Below are positions 34,095 to 45,954 of a stretch of 64,000 bases of DNA, piece after piece; the first letter of the stretch is position 1, and each line of letters begins with the position of its first letter. The position numbers and the translations under genes were made by a program. This stretch comes from Arachnomyces sp. PD_36. Its lineage: Eukaryota > Ascomycota > Eurotiomycetes > Onygenales > Arachnomycetaceae. The notes under the pieces are model-generated. The model was not told where the DNA came from, ran no database searches, and saw nothing but the letters and a program-made list of their open reading frames with translations. The stretch lies in NCBI GenBank assembly GCA_032988195.1, contig JANTQE010000020.1, forward strand, positions 1 through 64,000, given 5' to 3'.

Positions 34095-34798
34095 AGAAGA
34101 ACCAGCTGCCATTGAACCCCTCAGATGATAGATGAAAATAGGATCTGTTTAGTCAATCCATCAAAAGTGATCTTGGGCCGCGGGTCTGACATGTCAAACC
34201 GGTCCGGGTTGCCCGAGGCTCTGTTGGATCCTCCCTCTTCTGGTAACCCACAGACAGCGGTAGATCAGGGCTATGAGAGCAGGAGTATTTTTAGCTGCTT
34301 GTACATAGGTACCTATCGACTAAACATCTATGTACGATCCTTGTTCACTGTCCCATCTCGTTCTCGTAAATGAGCATCGCGTCCCTGATATCGGGTGAAG
34401 TGAGTGAGCAGTGAGCAGTGAGCGACAAAACTCACCAAGACGCCGAAAACCTCACGAGAGTACCGCAGAATTGCTACCACGACACTAGCACCGACCAAGC
34501 TTCAGATGCAGTTCACAACGAGTGTTTACTTCACAGAACTAAGACCCAGGGGATATTGAACTTTGCATGCACGGTAGCGCTGCTCATTCATCGATCTGAA
34601 ATGGGATACCTATCAATGCATAGCAAAGACAGTCCGATTGGAGGAGTATGTAGAATGTTTTGGTAGATATCAAATATCCTAGGCACAAATAGACCGATTA
34701 AATACTAATGCATATATGACATGGACGAACATGGTATCTTTTAACAAAGAAGACTTAGGTCTTGAATGATAGAAGTGAGCTTACCATAGAGGCAACCC
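34095..34798. other. Intergenic between convergent genes
   Basis: This 704-bp stretch is the 3' flank of both neighbours. Nothing beyond short unsupported frames was seen. Confidence 0.5.
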
Positions 34799-36538
34799 CT
34801 AGGCCTTCTCATCTCTACCAGTAGCGGTATCAATATCCTCAAACTCAATAGTCGGAAATTCAAACTCCCCATAGCCATCATCAAAACGTACCCCCTCCTC
34901 TCCGTCTTCCTCATCAAACACAACCCGTTCATACATTCCTACCAAACCTCCGCCCTCAAAAATAGCAACCTCAAAGTTCCCCGGCTCTAGCTCATCAGCA
35001 CTCACCTCCGTATCAAACGTTACAGGGGGCATGTCTGAAAGGTCGGAGGATGCCTCGGTAGGGCTGTCATCGTCGTCGCTACTGAGCCTCAGCTCCAAGT
35101 CAGCCTCTCCTTCATCATTTTCAAAATCGCTATAACCGGGAGGGTACCCAGAGGAAGCCGTACTCTCACATGAAGTATATTCCGCTTCCATTCTATCATT
35201 GTCATCATCCTCGTCCAAATCGCTTAATACAGGACTTGGTGGCAGCTCAGGTTGATCTGGGCGCACGATACCTTCTGAATCAGCGTGCCGACTGCGTTCC
35301 GAGTCATCTGTATCATACCCATCACCGAATCCCTCATCAACCCAGTCGTAGTTACGTTTCCTGCAGCCGAGAGTCTTCGGGAAGCGGAGGGCACCGGTCC
35401 CGTTTTCGCGTACGGTTTGGTTCCAATACTTTTGATCGAAGAGGGATTCTACGAAGTCCATGGGTACCACGTAGAGGGTGTCCCATTTAAGAGCTGAGGT
35501 GTTGGCTCGCGCTATGGGTGCGATAGTTCCTGTTATTGGGTTTTGACAGTATTCTGTTTTTGAATCTGGCCATTTCACGAAGCCCAGGCCATAAAGACAA
35601 TCTTCTCTACATCCTAGGCTGGAGAGACGGCCTCCAAAGAGGATGGATTCCCACGCGTGCCCGAGCTCAGGGGTACGGCCGTGGTTGATGAAGGGTTCAA
35701 TCTCCTTGCCTTCGTGTGGGTTTTGGGGCTTGCCGTTTTGTAGAAGGGGGAGGGGTTCGCGCGACATGTAGACTGCGTGCGCGAATTCGTGGCAGAGGTT
35801 TACGGCTAGCATGAGGGATACGCGGAGTCGTTGGTCTGTTGGCAGGTTAGTGGATGGGTGCAGGAGTTTGAATGTTCCGGGGGAGATGGTTATGTAGGAT
35901 GATGTGCCGTTGTTATTGGTGTCTTTCCCATCTGAATCTGAGGGGATATGGCGGGTTGTGCGCTTTGTGAAGGCCCAGGTGTGCTCGAAGTATTCCCTTT
36001 TATGGGAAAGGATGGTGACATTCTTTGCTATGCAGAGGATGGCGGATTTTGTTTTCTCGAGGTCAACTTGAGAAAGGGGGGTTGGGTTTAAGTAAATTTC
36101 GTGGCATGGCCAACCGGTGATATCAGACTCTTGTGGGAGGAGTGAACATTGGTTGAATATAAGAGCATGCCAAAAGGGGAGAAGCTTAGCCTCGGAAAGA
36201 AATTTACTCGCCAGTCTGAGCGCAGGTTGCAAACCTGGGATCTCTACGAGATCACGGAAGAGATAATGGATCTCTCCTTCTAGTGTACTCTCTGACATCC
36301 AGAAAGGACCGAAAGCACGCCCATAATCCTGGAGTTCTAGGTAGTCAAACATTCGCAATACGGGGTCCTTCCCGTGCCAATGTTTGTCTGGAACACTTGG
36401 ATCGAGAAGAATTGAGGGTATGCTGGGTGCATCGGGACCTTCCTCTGCTGCCGACACCTGGTCGTTCCGATCAGGGTCAAGAATGGTAGGGCAAATTCCG
36501 TTGGGACGCTCAGCGTCTTGAGCCATTGAAGAGCTCAT
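34799..36538 (-). CDS. Uncharacterised HExxH-motif protein with acidic C-terminal tail
   Basis: This is a single-exon frame of 579 aa; the family is not recognised by name. Residues 245-257 carry VNLCHEFAHAVYM, an HExxH zinc-metallopeptidase signature in a hydrophobic helix. Downstream, ELGHAWE (291-297) supplies His/Glu residues that could give a third zinc ligand. The preceding region (about 50-235) is globular. The last 190 residues are strongly acidic with DDD/EDD runs and probably disordered. There is no signal peptide, so a cytoplasmic or nuclear role is likely. Such proteins occur as multicopy, poorly studied families in filamentous fungi. Protease activity is an inference from the motif only. 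Confidence 0.72.
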   Translation of the reverse strand: MSSSMAQDAERPNGICPTILDPDRNDQVSAAEEGPDAPSIPSILLDPSVPDKHWHGKDPVLRMFDYLELQDYGRAFGPFWMSESTLEGEIHYLFRDLVEIPGLQPALRLASKFLSEAKLLPFWHALIFNQCSLLPQESDITGWPCHEIYLNPTPLSQVDLEKTKSAILCIAKNVTILSHKREYFEHTWAFTKRTTRHIPSDSDGKDTNNNGTSSYITISPGTFKLLHPSTNLPTDQRLRVSLMLAVNLCHEFAHAVYMSREPLPLLQNGKPQNPHEGKEIEPFINHGRTPELGHAWESILFGGRLSSLGCREDCLYGLGFVKWPDSKTEYCQNPITGTIAPIARANTSALKWDTLYVVPMDFVESLFDQKYWNQTVRENGTGALRFPKTLGCRKRNYDWVDEGFGDGYDTDDSERSRHADSEGIVRPDQPELPPSPVLSDLDEDDDNDRMEAEYTSCESTASSGYPPGYSDFENDEGEADLELRLSSDDDDSPTEASSDLSDMPPVTFDTEVSADELEPGNFEVAIFEGGGLVGMYERVVFDEEDGEEGVRFDDGYGEFEFPTIEFEDIDTATGRDEKA

Positions 36539-37427
36539 GGCTTGAAGGTAACCGTACCGGACGGAGCCTGGACAGAAGGATGGCTATAGATAGTCTGTAG
36601 ATAGCTGGAAAGGTAACTGTTCGTAAGGGATGAGAGCTGAAGTATCAGAGATAATTAGGGGAATACAGATAATTGACAATAGGAAAGGGGACGCCAGCCA
36701 GGAATGAACCGATAAGTACCCGGCCATAACGGGGGTATAAGTATACTTTTGCTCTCCAAGCAGATTTCCAGTGCGCTTCGAACAAGCTTATTGTGTGCAC
36801 TTTTTGTTTGGTACTCGATATAATCGCTTTGTTGATACTCGCTGGACAAAGCACGGGTATAAATATGGCGAGGAACATATAAAGAACAAACAATAACTCG
36901 AGGCTGAAAGGAAGATAGGGGGCATTGGTAATGCCGCCCATTGTTAGGAGATAAAGCTTGACTTCCTCCAACCTCTCGTTTCGCCAAAGTCGAGGATAAT
37001 AAAGAAATAGGGGAGTAAACGCAGTGTCACTGGCGTGGCACGACGTGTGTAGTGCAGGAATAAAGGATAAGGAAAGATAAAGGCAGAATGTGGCTGTTGT
37101 GACGTTGAGTGCTCCTTTCAGCTTTTGTTCCGCCGTACACGATCTATTAGATCGACGGTGGCTCCACGTATCTAGCTTCCCCAGCGTGTGGCAGCGACAA
37201 ACAAGTGTCGGGAGCCCGAGGCTAGGGAAATCCAGGTCCCAAGCAGGAGAGTGCTGGGAATAACCTGGTTGAAATCATAATCTCTATGGGGTCCTAGCCG
37301 AGAGGGAGCTTCGATAATGAGATCTATTGCCATCGTGATATATAAAAAGGGGTATATATCTATCCAAGTAATCTGACATCGACGCAAAGATTCCAGCTAA
37401 CTACAAAGGCGACAGGACATAGATTAC
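36539..37427. other. Intergenic: promoter of the HExxH gene and 3' flank of the oxidoreductase
   Basis: This stretch is 889 bp. Two overlapping minus-strand frames (about 36645-36987) have no recognisable motif, no splice-supported extension and ordinary non-coding composition. Nothing else is supported. Confidence 0.5.
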
Positions 37428-38791
37428 TCACTTATACAACAAATCTCTCACCATCTCGCCTATAGCAAGCGAGCTCGTGAGCCCAGGACTCTCAATACCC
37501 AGCAAGTTAATAAACCCCGGGAATCCCTCTTCCTTCTGTACAACGAAATCCTGGAATCCTTTCCCGCTGGTCACCGAACCAGCTTTCTGCAACTTCGGTC
37601 TGATACCGCAGTAATCGAGATCGATGGCCTCTCTATCAATACCCGGAAGGTAATCTCGTATTTCACGGATGGCTTCCTCGAGCCGTGAGAAGTTTGGTTT
37701 TAAGTCTGTTGGATCATCGACCCATTCCACATCGGGCCCGAATCTGACTCGCCCGGTCATGTCTAACGTTAGATGTGTGCCTAGGCCCCCATACCCTGGT
37801 CTCGGGGCGGGGTATATGAGCGTCGTAGGCCTTGGCGAAGAAGATGCGTAGGAGAAATATGTGCCCTTTGCAAAATATGGAGTCCGATGCCGACTTTCCG
37901 GGAGGATCATGTTGTTGATAGAACATGCGAAGTGGCCTGCGCAATTGACTAAAGTTTCGGCGGTGATTGAATCTTCCTGTCCATCTTGAGACTTTGCGGT
38001 TATCCTGTAACCACCCCTCCCATTATCCAAGGGCTCAATCCCAGTTACAGACGTCTGGAACGCAGAGTCTCCGCCTCTGTCCTCAAAATCGCCATGTAGA
38101 TACGTCATGAGAGCATGACTATCCACTATCCCCGTCGTCGGACTCTCCAACACGCCCGCATCGGCCTTAACTTCCGGTTCTCGTTCCGCGGCTTCTGCGC
38201 GCCCAACGAACCGCGTAGGCACACCAATTGATTTCGCGAAATCGTGAACCTTGAGACACGCCTTCCATTGCTCCTCATCCTGAGCTACAATCCACTTCTT
38301 CGTATTCCGGTGAGGGATATTCTGCTTCTCGCAGAGCTCGTACATCATCTGCTTGCCTTCGATGCATAACTTTGTCTTTAGCGAATCGTGACCGTAGTAG
38401 AGACCTGCGTGGATGACCTTCACATTTAAAAATAGAAAGTCGTAACGTCAGTCTCCAGTAGTGTGTATATGTGTTGAGGGTAGCGAGGTAAAAAAACTAA
38501 CCTCCGAATTACGACTACTCGTCTCCATCCCCGGTGTCCCATGCCTCTCGATCAAAACGGTGGAAGTTCCCTCTCTACCGGCCAATTGGCGCGCAACTGC
38601 CAGGCCGACGACTCCGGCTCCGATGACCTGTAGGTGGTCATTATTAGGTCTTAGGTACGAGGGTGGGGTGGTAACAGCAGAGGAGGCATTGTTACCGCAT
38701 GGGTGAAATCCGCATGAGGGGCAGATGTGCTGGAGAATAACCGTCGAAAGAGCTGTTGGTTATGGCGTCGTAAGGGCGACGTGATGAACAT
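37428..38791 (-). CDS. FAD-dependent oxidoreductase, L-2-hydroxyglutarate dehydrogenase-like
   Basis: L2HGDH oxidises L-2-hydroxyglutarate to 2-oxoglutarate in mitochondria (metabolite repair). Model: exons 38791-38696, 38627-38502 and 38417-37428; introns of 68 and 84 bp; 403 aa. The first exon gives an Arg/Ser-rich start (MFITSPLRRHNQQLFRRLF), a plausible mitochondrial presequence. The ADP-binding loop VIGAGVVGLAVAR crosses the first splice junction at about residues 33-45, and the ETSSRNSE segment joins to VIHAGLYY, a family hallmark around the FAD. Later blocks include VNCAGHFA, KGTYF, and the C-terminal GIRPKLQ and GIESPGLTSSLAIGEMV. A donor-like GTGAGT overlaps the stop region, so a short extra exon cannot be excluded. 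Related DAO-fold enzymes are less likely. Confidence 0.88.
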
Positions 38792-39381
38792 GTCCGTTGT
38801 GCTCTAGGCACAAATAAAAGAGAGTATTCCTTCGAACTGTCCTCAGCTATCAATATCCGTGCGCCGAGTGGTGGTCGGAAATACAATCGAATGATGTTGG
38901 GTTAAGCCTCCGATGCTCGGTTCGGCAACACGATGACGAGCTTCGGCCCGACAGTCTACAGCACCATACTTTTTCTAGAAGCGTTACCCCGGCACGGGCA
39001 AGGAAGAATATTCCCGTGGAAATGAATATTAATTATAATGATATAAATTCTTCTAATTTATCCAAAGCTCAGGGGTATATTGAAGAATATCTCTATTAAT
39101 ACATGGTGTGATGGTGATAGGTTGACATTTGCCATCATGATGGCCCTTGCGGGTCCTCCACCAAAGGTTGGCCTGAGGACTTTGATAGCTAGTTAGATCC
39201 CGAGCCATGCGTCCTATATATGGTCCCTTCTAGTAATAAGACTTTAGGTCCGTGTTACACCCTTCTGGGATCCCCCGATGTAGGGGATGTTTGGCTGCTA
39301 GAGCTCGGTAGGCTCGTCCCGGAACAGCAACGAACTGATTGCTTCTTTATAAAATATCGGTCCTGACAAGTAACGCGCGTA
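38792..39381. other. Intergenic between the oxidoreductase promoter and VPS52 3' end
   Basis: Both neighbours are on the minus strand. This 590-bp stretch has an AT-rich part (about 39020-39105) and no supported gene. Confidence 0.5.
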
Positions 39382-41727
39382 TTATCGTTTACCGCCAGAG
39401 CTCTTGAGCAGAGTTTCAAAATGCTACCGAGGTTAGCTAGATTTTTATACGGAAAGGGGTACATAACCTACCTCCTTCTGGTCGTCTGAGAGTTTGCCGT
39501 GGGTATCCTGCAGCTCAAATTAGTTTTGCGACTGTAAAACTGGGAAGGTTAATGATGATGCATACACTAATAATCGTCAAGATTAAAGAATAGTTGTTGA
39601 ACAGAAAGCGGCTCTTTGTAGTCGCATCAGCTGTACCGCTGGCAAATTTAGACAGTAATCCATCAAACTCAGTCCTCAGACGGCTGAGACTGTTTGACAC
39701 TGGCTCGTCATCACCAGCGTCGTTACTCAGCCCGAGTATACCGTGCAGCAATTGTCCAAACCTCTGTGTTAGAGGGTGTGGCGCGGATGAATGTTTCGCA
39801 TCATCTGCGGATAAAGAAAAAGCAGAGCCTCGACCGGAATTTGCAGCAGCGGCCTTCAACGATTCGCAGTGCAAATCCATGATCATCTGGAACCGAGGCC
39901 ATAGCTCCATGTTAATGCGATTAATGTAGGACTCTGCCACTGGTATTTTCCGACGCTGTAGCTCAAATGCAGACTGTTGGTTTAGTCGTACGCAAAGTAG
40001 AACTCCGAGACAATCCGTCGTGCTTTCGATTAACTGTTTGGTCAAAGTTTGACCCAGCGCAAATACAGGCTCGAAGATCTCTACCACTTTTCGGGAGACC
40101 TGGGCAAACGGTAGAACCGAGAAAAACTCGGTTAAGAAAGAGTACTCGGCGGAGATATTATCGACAAGGACCAGGTTAAAGTTCCGGAACGGAACTTCGA
40201 TGCAGTGGACGGATTTGTCCTCTTCTGCGAGGTAGGAAGTGATTGCCATGCGTTCACTTGTTCTCAGAATATCTATACGACGGCCGAGGGCGAACGGATC
40301 GTAAGCCACCGTTGGACTTCGGCCACCCGGGAGAAAGTTTCCTAGGAGATATAAGTAGGTATTTTGCATAAGAGACATGGAGAAATACCTCGCTGCGAAG
40401 TAGGATCCCCTCCAAGAACCTCACTACGATCTATAGAGTGAAGTTTTATTTTATCGAGCGCCTGGTTATATCGGATAAAATTGCTCAGATAGTACCATCG
40501 CATCGTGTTAATATAAGCCTGACTGATCTCCTGGGAGAGAGTCTGGTGGTTTCTCGTAAGAAAACTAAAGAGATCCTTAAACTTGACAAGCCGTTGTTGT
40601 TGGATTATTTGGGCGTTGATATTAGGAGACCGTAACGACTTGATCTGGGCCACCAAGTAGTCGCGAATCCTCTCGATTGCCTTGAAATGGCCTGTCAGCT
40701 TTGTGGTTGGCCTATGTAGAAGGGTTTGGCTGACCTTATTCTTGAGCTCCGCCAATAACGGCGTGGCATCTTCAAGAGCTTTGATAGACTTTGAACCCGC
40801 AGCCTTTGTGTCTATATTCTTTGAGCGAGACTCTATTTCATTCAGGGCCTTGATCCAGTTCTCGTCGATCGGGCCATCTGCTATCAGCTTAACGGCCTTT
40901 GGCGATATGCTTATTTCTTCAACAGCAGGGCCCAACAGCTTCTCGACATTTTTACGGTTCTCAAGTTGGGAATTCAATTGCACCGACCGAGACTGCAATG
41001 TTTCAATCTCAGCAGAAACAGAACCAAGCTCGGACTGAAAGCTTGCGAGGTATGATTCGACGGTTTTGAGGACATCATCACAGCCCTGTACAATTAATCC
41101 TGTCAGTGACGGAAGTGGAAGAGGGAAGGTATTGTGCATACTGTTATGGCATTGTGAAGTTCTTGGAACTTGTCCCTTTCTTTTTCGGCTACACGAATTA
41201 TTAACGAAACCATACATATTGAGTTTCTGGAAAGAATCGGCCATACATTGATCAACCTCTTGAGCGCCAGTACCGTCTTTAGTTTCAGTATTCCCGCCAT
41301 TGCTTTGTACGAATCCTTCCAAGCTCAGGTTGCCAAAATCGATTGATTCCACCAACTCATCCGGTTTCTCCAACGGTGCTTGCTTCTCCGCAGACTCCTG
41401 TAATTTTTCCCCCTTCCCAGTCTTTCCTATGATACCATGCAGTACTTCGAGAGGATCGGTGATGTCTTGCGGTGGCAATCTCGAGCTGGCTTGCCTCAGA
41501 GTCGTCCCGTTCAAGTTGGAACGCGACGTCCCAGGCAGAGACGTTGTTGAGTCATTCGGAGTCAACGCAAGCGATAGAGACGAAGACCTGGGGCTTACCC
41601 CGGGACGAGATTGTGGAGGGGCTGGTGAGAGATGAGTCGGTCGACCGCGTTGTGACGGAGAATAGGAGCGATTGTACGGCGGTGTCCCGGAAGGAGTTGA
41701 ATGACCGGAGAAACGATCGAGCCACAT
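39382..41727 (-). CDS. vps52: GARP/EARP complex subunit Vps52 (Sac2)
   Basis: Vps52 is a tether subunit for endosome-to-Golgi vesicles. Model: six exons at 41727-41247, 41188-41142, 41085-40389, 40341-39566, 39507-39472 and 39423-39382, introns 47-58 bp, 692 aa. It starts MWLDRFSG followed by a Ser/Pro-rich disordered region, as in other fungal Vps52. The coiled-coil part follows (QSEKERDKFQELHNAITGCDDVL spans two introns), and then the conserved core AYINTMRWYYLSNF and DPFALGRRIDILR. The two small last exons restore the typical end (NNYSLILTIISDT, then a QKEHFETLLK-type tail). The 47-nt and 36-nt exons were found only by frame and family continuity, so RNA support would be useful. There is no signal peptide or TM, as expected for a peripheral membrane protein. 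Confidence 0.92.
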
Positions 41728-42205
41728 TCTGGGAGCACCAGCAGCCAGCTTCGGCTTCCCGACGCAGCAGTACAATCCTCAGCCTTAAGGTTAAGGTTGG
41801 TGAGTCAGTTGGAGTCACGATATCTAGTCATATCAGCGTTCCGTGTTAACATTGAGCTGTCCTTCTCTCCTTCTTCGTCATGTTCTCCTGCAGTTCTTCA
41901 AGCTGCGGCTGCAATGTATGTGTTTATATAAGCACATGCCAAGCGTCACTGGTTCTTCCATCCCACGCTAGTCCCAACCGAGTCTAGCGCCTTTAATTCT
42001 CTCTCTACACAAAAAAAGCAGAAAAAGTAATAATAAACTGTGAACATTTCGCTTCAACCCCGCCGTCTCTTTCTTCTCTTCTTCCTTTTCTTCTTTTCCT
42101 TCTTCACTTTCAACGCTGTCGTCTCTTCTCTTATCTACCGGCCATCCTCTCAACTATAATCTCTGCAACTCCCTTAAAACACTTCTCGATCACCTATCTC
42201 TCATC
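41728..42205. other. Divergent promoter region VPS52 / eIF5A
   Basis: These 478 bp lie between two divergent starts. The eIF5A leader is CT-rich (about 42056-42120), typical of strongly expressed fungal genes. No gene is seen. Confidence 0.6.
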
Positions 42206-42948
42206 ATGGCCGACGACGCACAGGTATGGATTCTCTGATCTACTTCACCTCTCCACCCCGCATCTCCAACCTTAGGGCTCATACTTGCGCGAAAAATTCT
42301 TGCGCTGCCCGCATTTTCAGCATAACGAACAAAGTCAACGAGAACTAACATTTGGTCTCTATTATAGCATGAGGTTAGCTTCGACAGCGCCGATGCCGGT
42401 GCCTCGACCACCTTCCCCATGCAATGTTCCGCCTTGAGGAAGAACGGTCACGTCGTCATCAAGAACCGCCCTTGCAAGATTGTCGACATGTCTACCTCCA
42501 AGACTGGAAAGCACGGTCACGCCAAGGTCCACTTGGTCGCCATCGACATCTTCACCGGCAAGAAGCTGGAGGATCTCTCCCCCTCCACCCACAACATGGA
42601 CGTTCCCCACGTCACTCGCAAGGAATATCAGTTGGTGAGTTTTGTTTCCCACTGTGCGCCTGGGAGTGATTGTCTGACGAGAGTACTAGCTTGATATTAC
42701 CGATGACGATTTCCTCTCCCTCATGAACGATGATGGCGACACCAAGGACGATGTCAAGGTCCCCGATGGGGAGGTTGGTGAGAAGATCAAGAAGATGTTC
42801 GTAACTGACGAGAAGGATACTAGTATGTCCACCTACCTCCACACTTTAGATAATAGACCGTGGTTACTAACTGCCTTCCTTAGATGTCGTCGTCTTGACT
42901 GCTATGGGAGAGGAGGTCGCTATGGATTGCAAGGAAGCCCCTAAATAA
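42206..42948 (+). CDS. eif5a: Translation factor eIF5A (hypusine-containing)
   Basis: It promotes peptide-bond formation at stalling sequences (for example polyproline) and termination on the ribosome. Model: exons 42206-42223, 42368-42634, 42690-42822 and 42884-42948, 160 aa. The 18-nt first exon encodes MADDAQ, followed by a 144-bp intron. The hypusination site is the Lys in STSKTGKHGHAK (K54). The OB-fold C-terminal part follows (DITDDDFLSLMNDDGDTK) and the protein ends KEAPK. Length and sequence match fungal eIF5A closely. A functional protein also requires deoxyhypusine synthase and hydroxylase encoded elsewhere. Confidence 0.96.
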
Positions 42949-43454
42949 ATTCCCAACATTTCTCCATCCGTGTCCTCTCGTGGGATTTAAGACCTCTACG
43001 TCACGCTGGGAGGCTGGGGCATCTTGAGGGACGATGGCTGGCTTACTCGCTTGCTTGTTTCTTTCTTTCATTGGTCAAATATCCCGAGAATCGGGGTGGG
43101 TTTCCCAGGCGGGAGTTGCCCGTCTGCGACTAGGCTCTACTTCGTCAAGAGGGCAATTTTGATGTTCAGTACCCACGACGACTTGATGACGAAAAGACAT
43201 TTATGTAAAAAAGATTATGCCATACTCCTGAATGTTACTTCAGTGCCAATGCAAATTATGACTCCCAATATCTTTCATCATTATGAAGTCGTAGTTGTAA
43301 TATTAGTATTTTGCGTAGAACCAAAGTATTGTGGTGGCGATATCTCGATGTTCAGGCACATCTTTCGGTAGCGCTAATCCTATGACCCCATACAATGTTC
43401 AACCCTTCGTCAATCATGCCAAATCTCGAATAACCTGCATAGGGTATTCCTGCC
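42949..43454. other. Intergenic: eIF5A 3' UTR and RRN7 promoter
   Basis: These 506 bp hold no supported feature beyond expected UTR and promoter sequence. Confidence 0.55.
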
Positions 43455-45568
43455 ATGGAATATACAATCCGTGGTAGGTGTGGTGAAGATGGCTGTCGCG
43501 AAACGCGTTATTACATAGAAAACGGCCTCTGGTTCTGCAGACAAGGTCACCAGCAAGAAGTACGAGCAACGATGTGACAACCTTCCCTTTCTGTCGTATC
43601 AACGACCGCCTTACTCACACAATATTTACCTATTCTAGGGCCGCCAAGTCGAAGCTGGCGAAGATGATTTCGGGAACCATGGAAGGACGAGTCGTAAACA
43701 GGACGTAGCCACCCCAGAGCGGGTGTCGAGAAGTATGTAAAAAGTGATGATTCATTTTTTTATTTCCCATATCATTCAATGTATTTGCCTATGTATGTAC
43801 TGTGTGGATGCTGATGACTACTTTACAGACTACCAAGGGTGGCAGGCCTATAGGCTTTTTCTTCAAGCGTACCAGCTTATCCTATGGAAACAATGCCATG
43901 CGCTTGTTCAGAGTAAAGGATTTCCCGAGGAGTTTGAGGTTTGTTACGCACACTTTGAGTCACTTATGTAACTTTCGGGAAGAAGAATGGTTACTGACAT
44001 AGTCATAGGTCATTGTCAGAGAGCTATGGGCTCTACGACTCCAGAAACTGCAAGAGAAGACTGAGGATCCTGCCAGACAAGAGAGCGTGACGTTGTTTAG
44101 CTCCCAGCAGGATGAGTCGCAGGCGGATTCTCAGAAGCGGAAGGTTAAGGAGTCTCCGAAGTTGATTGAGACGATATGTCTTTGCTATCTGGGGGCTTCG
44201 CTTATGAGGATACCTGTTACAGTTGGTGATATTTTATGGTGTGTATCTACGTCTCGTCTCCCATTTGCGAGTTTGTTCCAGGCTAATTCATGCATTTGGT
44301 CTTATGTAGCTGGGTAACTAAACAGGAGATATCATATCTAAGATGTATTAGGGAGATTCCTTGGAGTATGAAGGATAAGCTTCCCCCGGTTTATCATAGC
44401 ACGCTTGATTCCAAGGTATGGTTATCCTTCTCTTGACCTGGAGACTTTCTAAACGCGAATTAAACCTTACGGAGTTCAGACTATACCAAAAGGAGAGGCT
44501 TTGCACCGTGCTATATTGGATATGGCCATCCTATACCACGAGGAGTTTGGAATGTCATTTCCCGACATAAATATACCTCTTGTTTTGTTCGGAAGTATCA
44601 GACGGCTGGCATTACCCTGTAAGGAGTACCCTAACACCGTCGGTTTTTTATATACTAATCATCTACGAACCAGTGGAGGTATTTCCTGCTGTCAATCGCT
44701 TGAGCAAGCTCCTCGGTTACACATATGACCTCCCGCACTCCGAAACCAGCCGTGTCAGACCAAATGATTTCCCGGAAGTGCGACTCATTGCACTCCTCGT
44801 CGTGGCAACCCAACTATTTTACCCGTTCGATGATATAAAGCGCTATCCGGTATCACAAGATGACCCACCGGCGCTGGTGATCAATTGGAACGAATGGATG
44901 CCGTTGCAGCGGATGTTTGAGGAGCGAGAGACACAAGGGGGTAAACTTGGTCGAGGGAATGAATTTAAAGTGAGGGAAGGTGACGTCTTTCAAATGACAC
45001 CGGAGCAGCTCGATGAGTATATGGACTGGTATGAGAAGTTTTGGGTTGATAGTAAAGGTACGTCACGCTTTCCCACCCCGTTTGATGAATATTAAACTGA
45101 TGTGTTGAGATAGGAACGAACCCATTGGCGGACATGTTCCCAGCTGGTCGAACAACAGAGAATACAAACGCCATGGAGACTTCCTCGCAAGGTGGAGACG
45201 ATGAAGACAACGCCGTAACCAACAAACTTAGAAACGTCCTCAGCCAACTGAAGTCAAGGCGGGCTATACCAGCGGAAAAAAGTACCGATCGGCGAGGGAA
45301 TCCGATTCCACGACCCGGGACTAGTTATAAAAGTTATCGGTCTGAAGACGAGCTACCTCAAACAGCAAGGACTTTTTATGAGTCGGCTGCTAAGTTGGCG
45401 GGTGTTTCGCTACCGACTTTGATGAGGGTTGTGAATATGGCGGAGAATAAGATTCGGAGATGGGAGGAGAAGAAGAAGAATGTGAGAGGGAAGGGTGATG
45501 AAGGTGATGCAGAAGGTGAGGAAGAGGTGGTTGGAGAAGATGTGATGGATGTAGATATGGAAGGTTGA
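43455..45568 (+). CDS. rrn7: RNA polymerase I core-factor subunit Rrn7 (TAF1B family)
   Basis: Rrn7 is a TFIIB-like protein that recruits Pol I to the rDNA promoter. Model: eight exons, 43455-43559, 43639-43732, 43829-43938, 44009-44238, 44310-44415, 44480-44618, 44674-45058 and 45115-45568; 540 aa. The N-terminal zinc ribbon is clear: C-GEDG-C near residue 9-14, then WFCRQGHQQEG. After the second intron the cyclin-like region begins (YRLFLQAYQLILWKQ, VRELWALRLQKL). Further blocks are GASLMRIPVTVGDI and LPLEVFPAVNRLSKLLGY (across an intron). A charged tail rich in Glu/Lys closes the protein. All introns are short with good signals, though the third exon-intron joint rests on GTTTGT, a weaker donor. 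Confidence 0.88.
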
Positions 45569-45954
45569 CCATAGTACGGCTTTCGTGATATCTATGCGGC
45601 CCCTGAAGCCTTCTCAGGGTGATGGAGTCTGGTTTGAATGGGGACTGGATGCGCCCCGAGGGTTGATGAAAAGCGTCCTTTCCTTTCGCAAATCTCATTT
45701 AATCACCATAATAGCCTCTCAAACCCATCAATTAAACAAAGAAACCGTCATTCAGACCTCGGAGATGTCCCTTGATGCAAGAGGTCGTTGCCAAAAAGTG
45801 ATCTAACCTAATCCGTCCAACCAAACTAGGGCTTAGGGCAAAATCCCATTTCGCCCCACGCCTCACCTTAAGCGAGAATCTTCAATTTATCACCGGATGA
45901 CCCCAACGACGAACGACAAACCATCATCAGCAGCCTTTGACAAATTTCGCAACC
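45569..45954. other. Intergenic: RRN7 3' flank and promoter/leader of the ubiquitin-L40 gene
   Basis: These 386 bp include a telobox-like pair (listed separately) and a leader with the first, non-coding part of exon 1 ending at 45955. No other gene is seen. Confidence 0.55.
45827..45838. promoter_or_regulatory. Telobox-like TAGGGCTTAGGG pair upstream of ubiquitin-L40
   Basis: TAGGG and TTAGGG occur in tandem about 120 bp before the end of exon 1. TTAGGG-type elements bound by Tbf1 are known in promoters of ribosomal-protein genes in several ascomycetes. Assigning that role here is an inference from sequence and position. Confidence 0.35.

Noticed and set aside
36645..36987. Two overlapping minus-strand frames of about 110 codons
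   Set aside because: No motif, no splice-supported extension, and they overlap each other in different frames.
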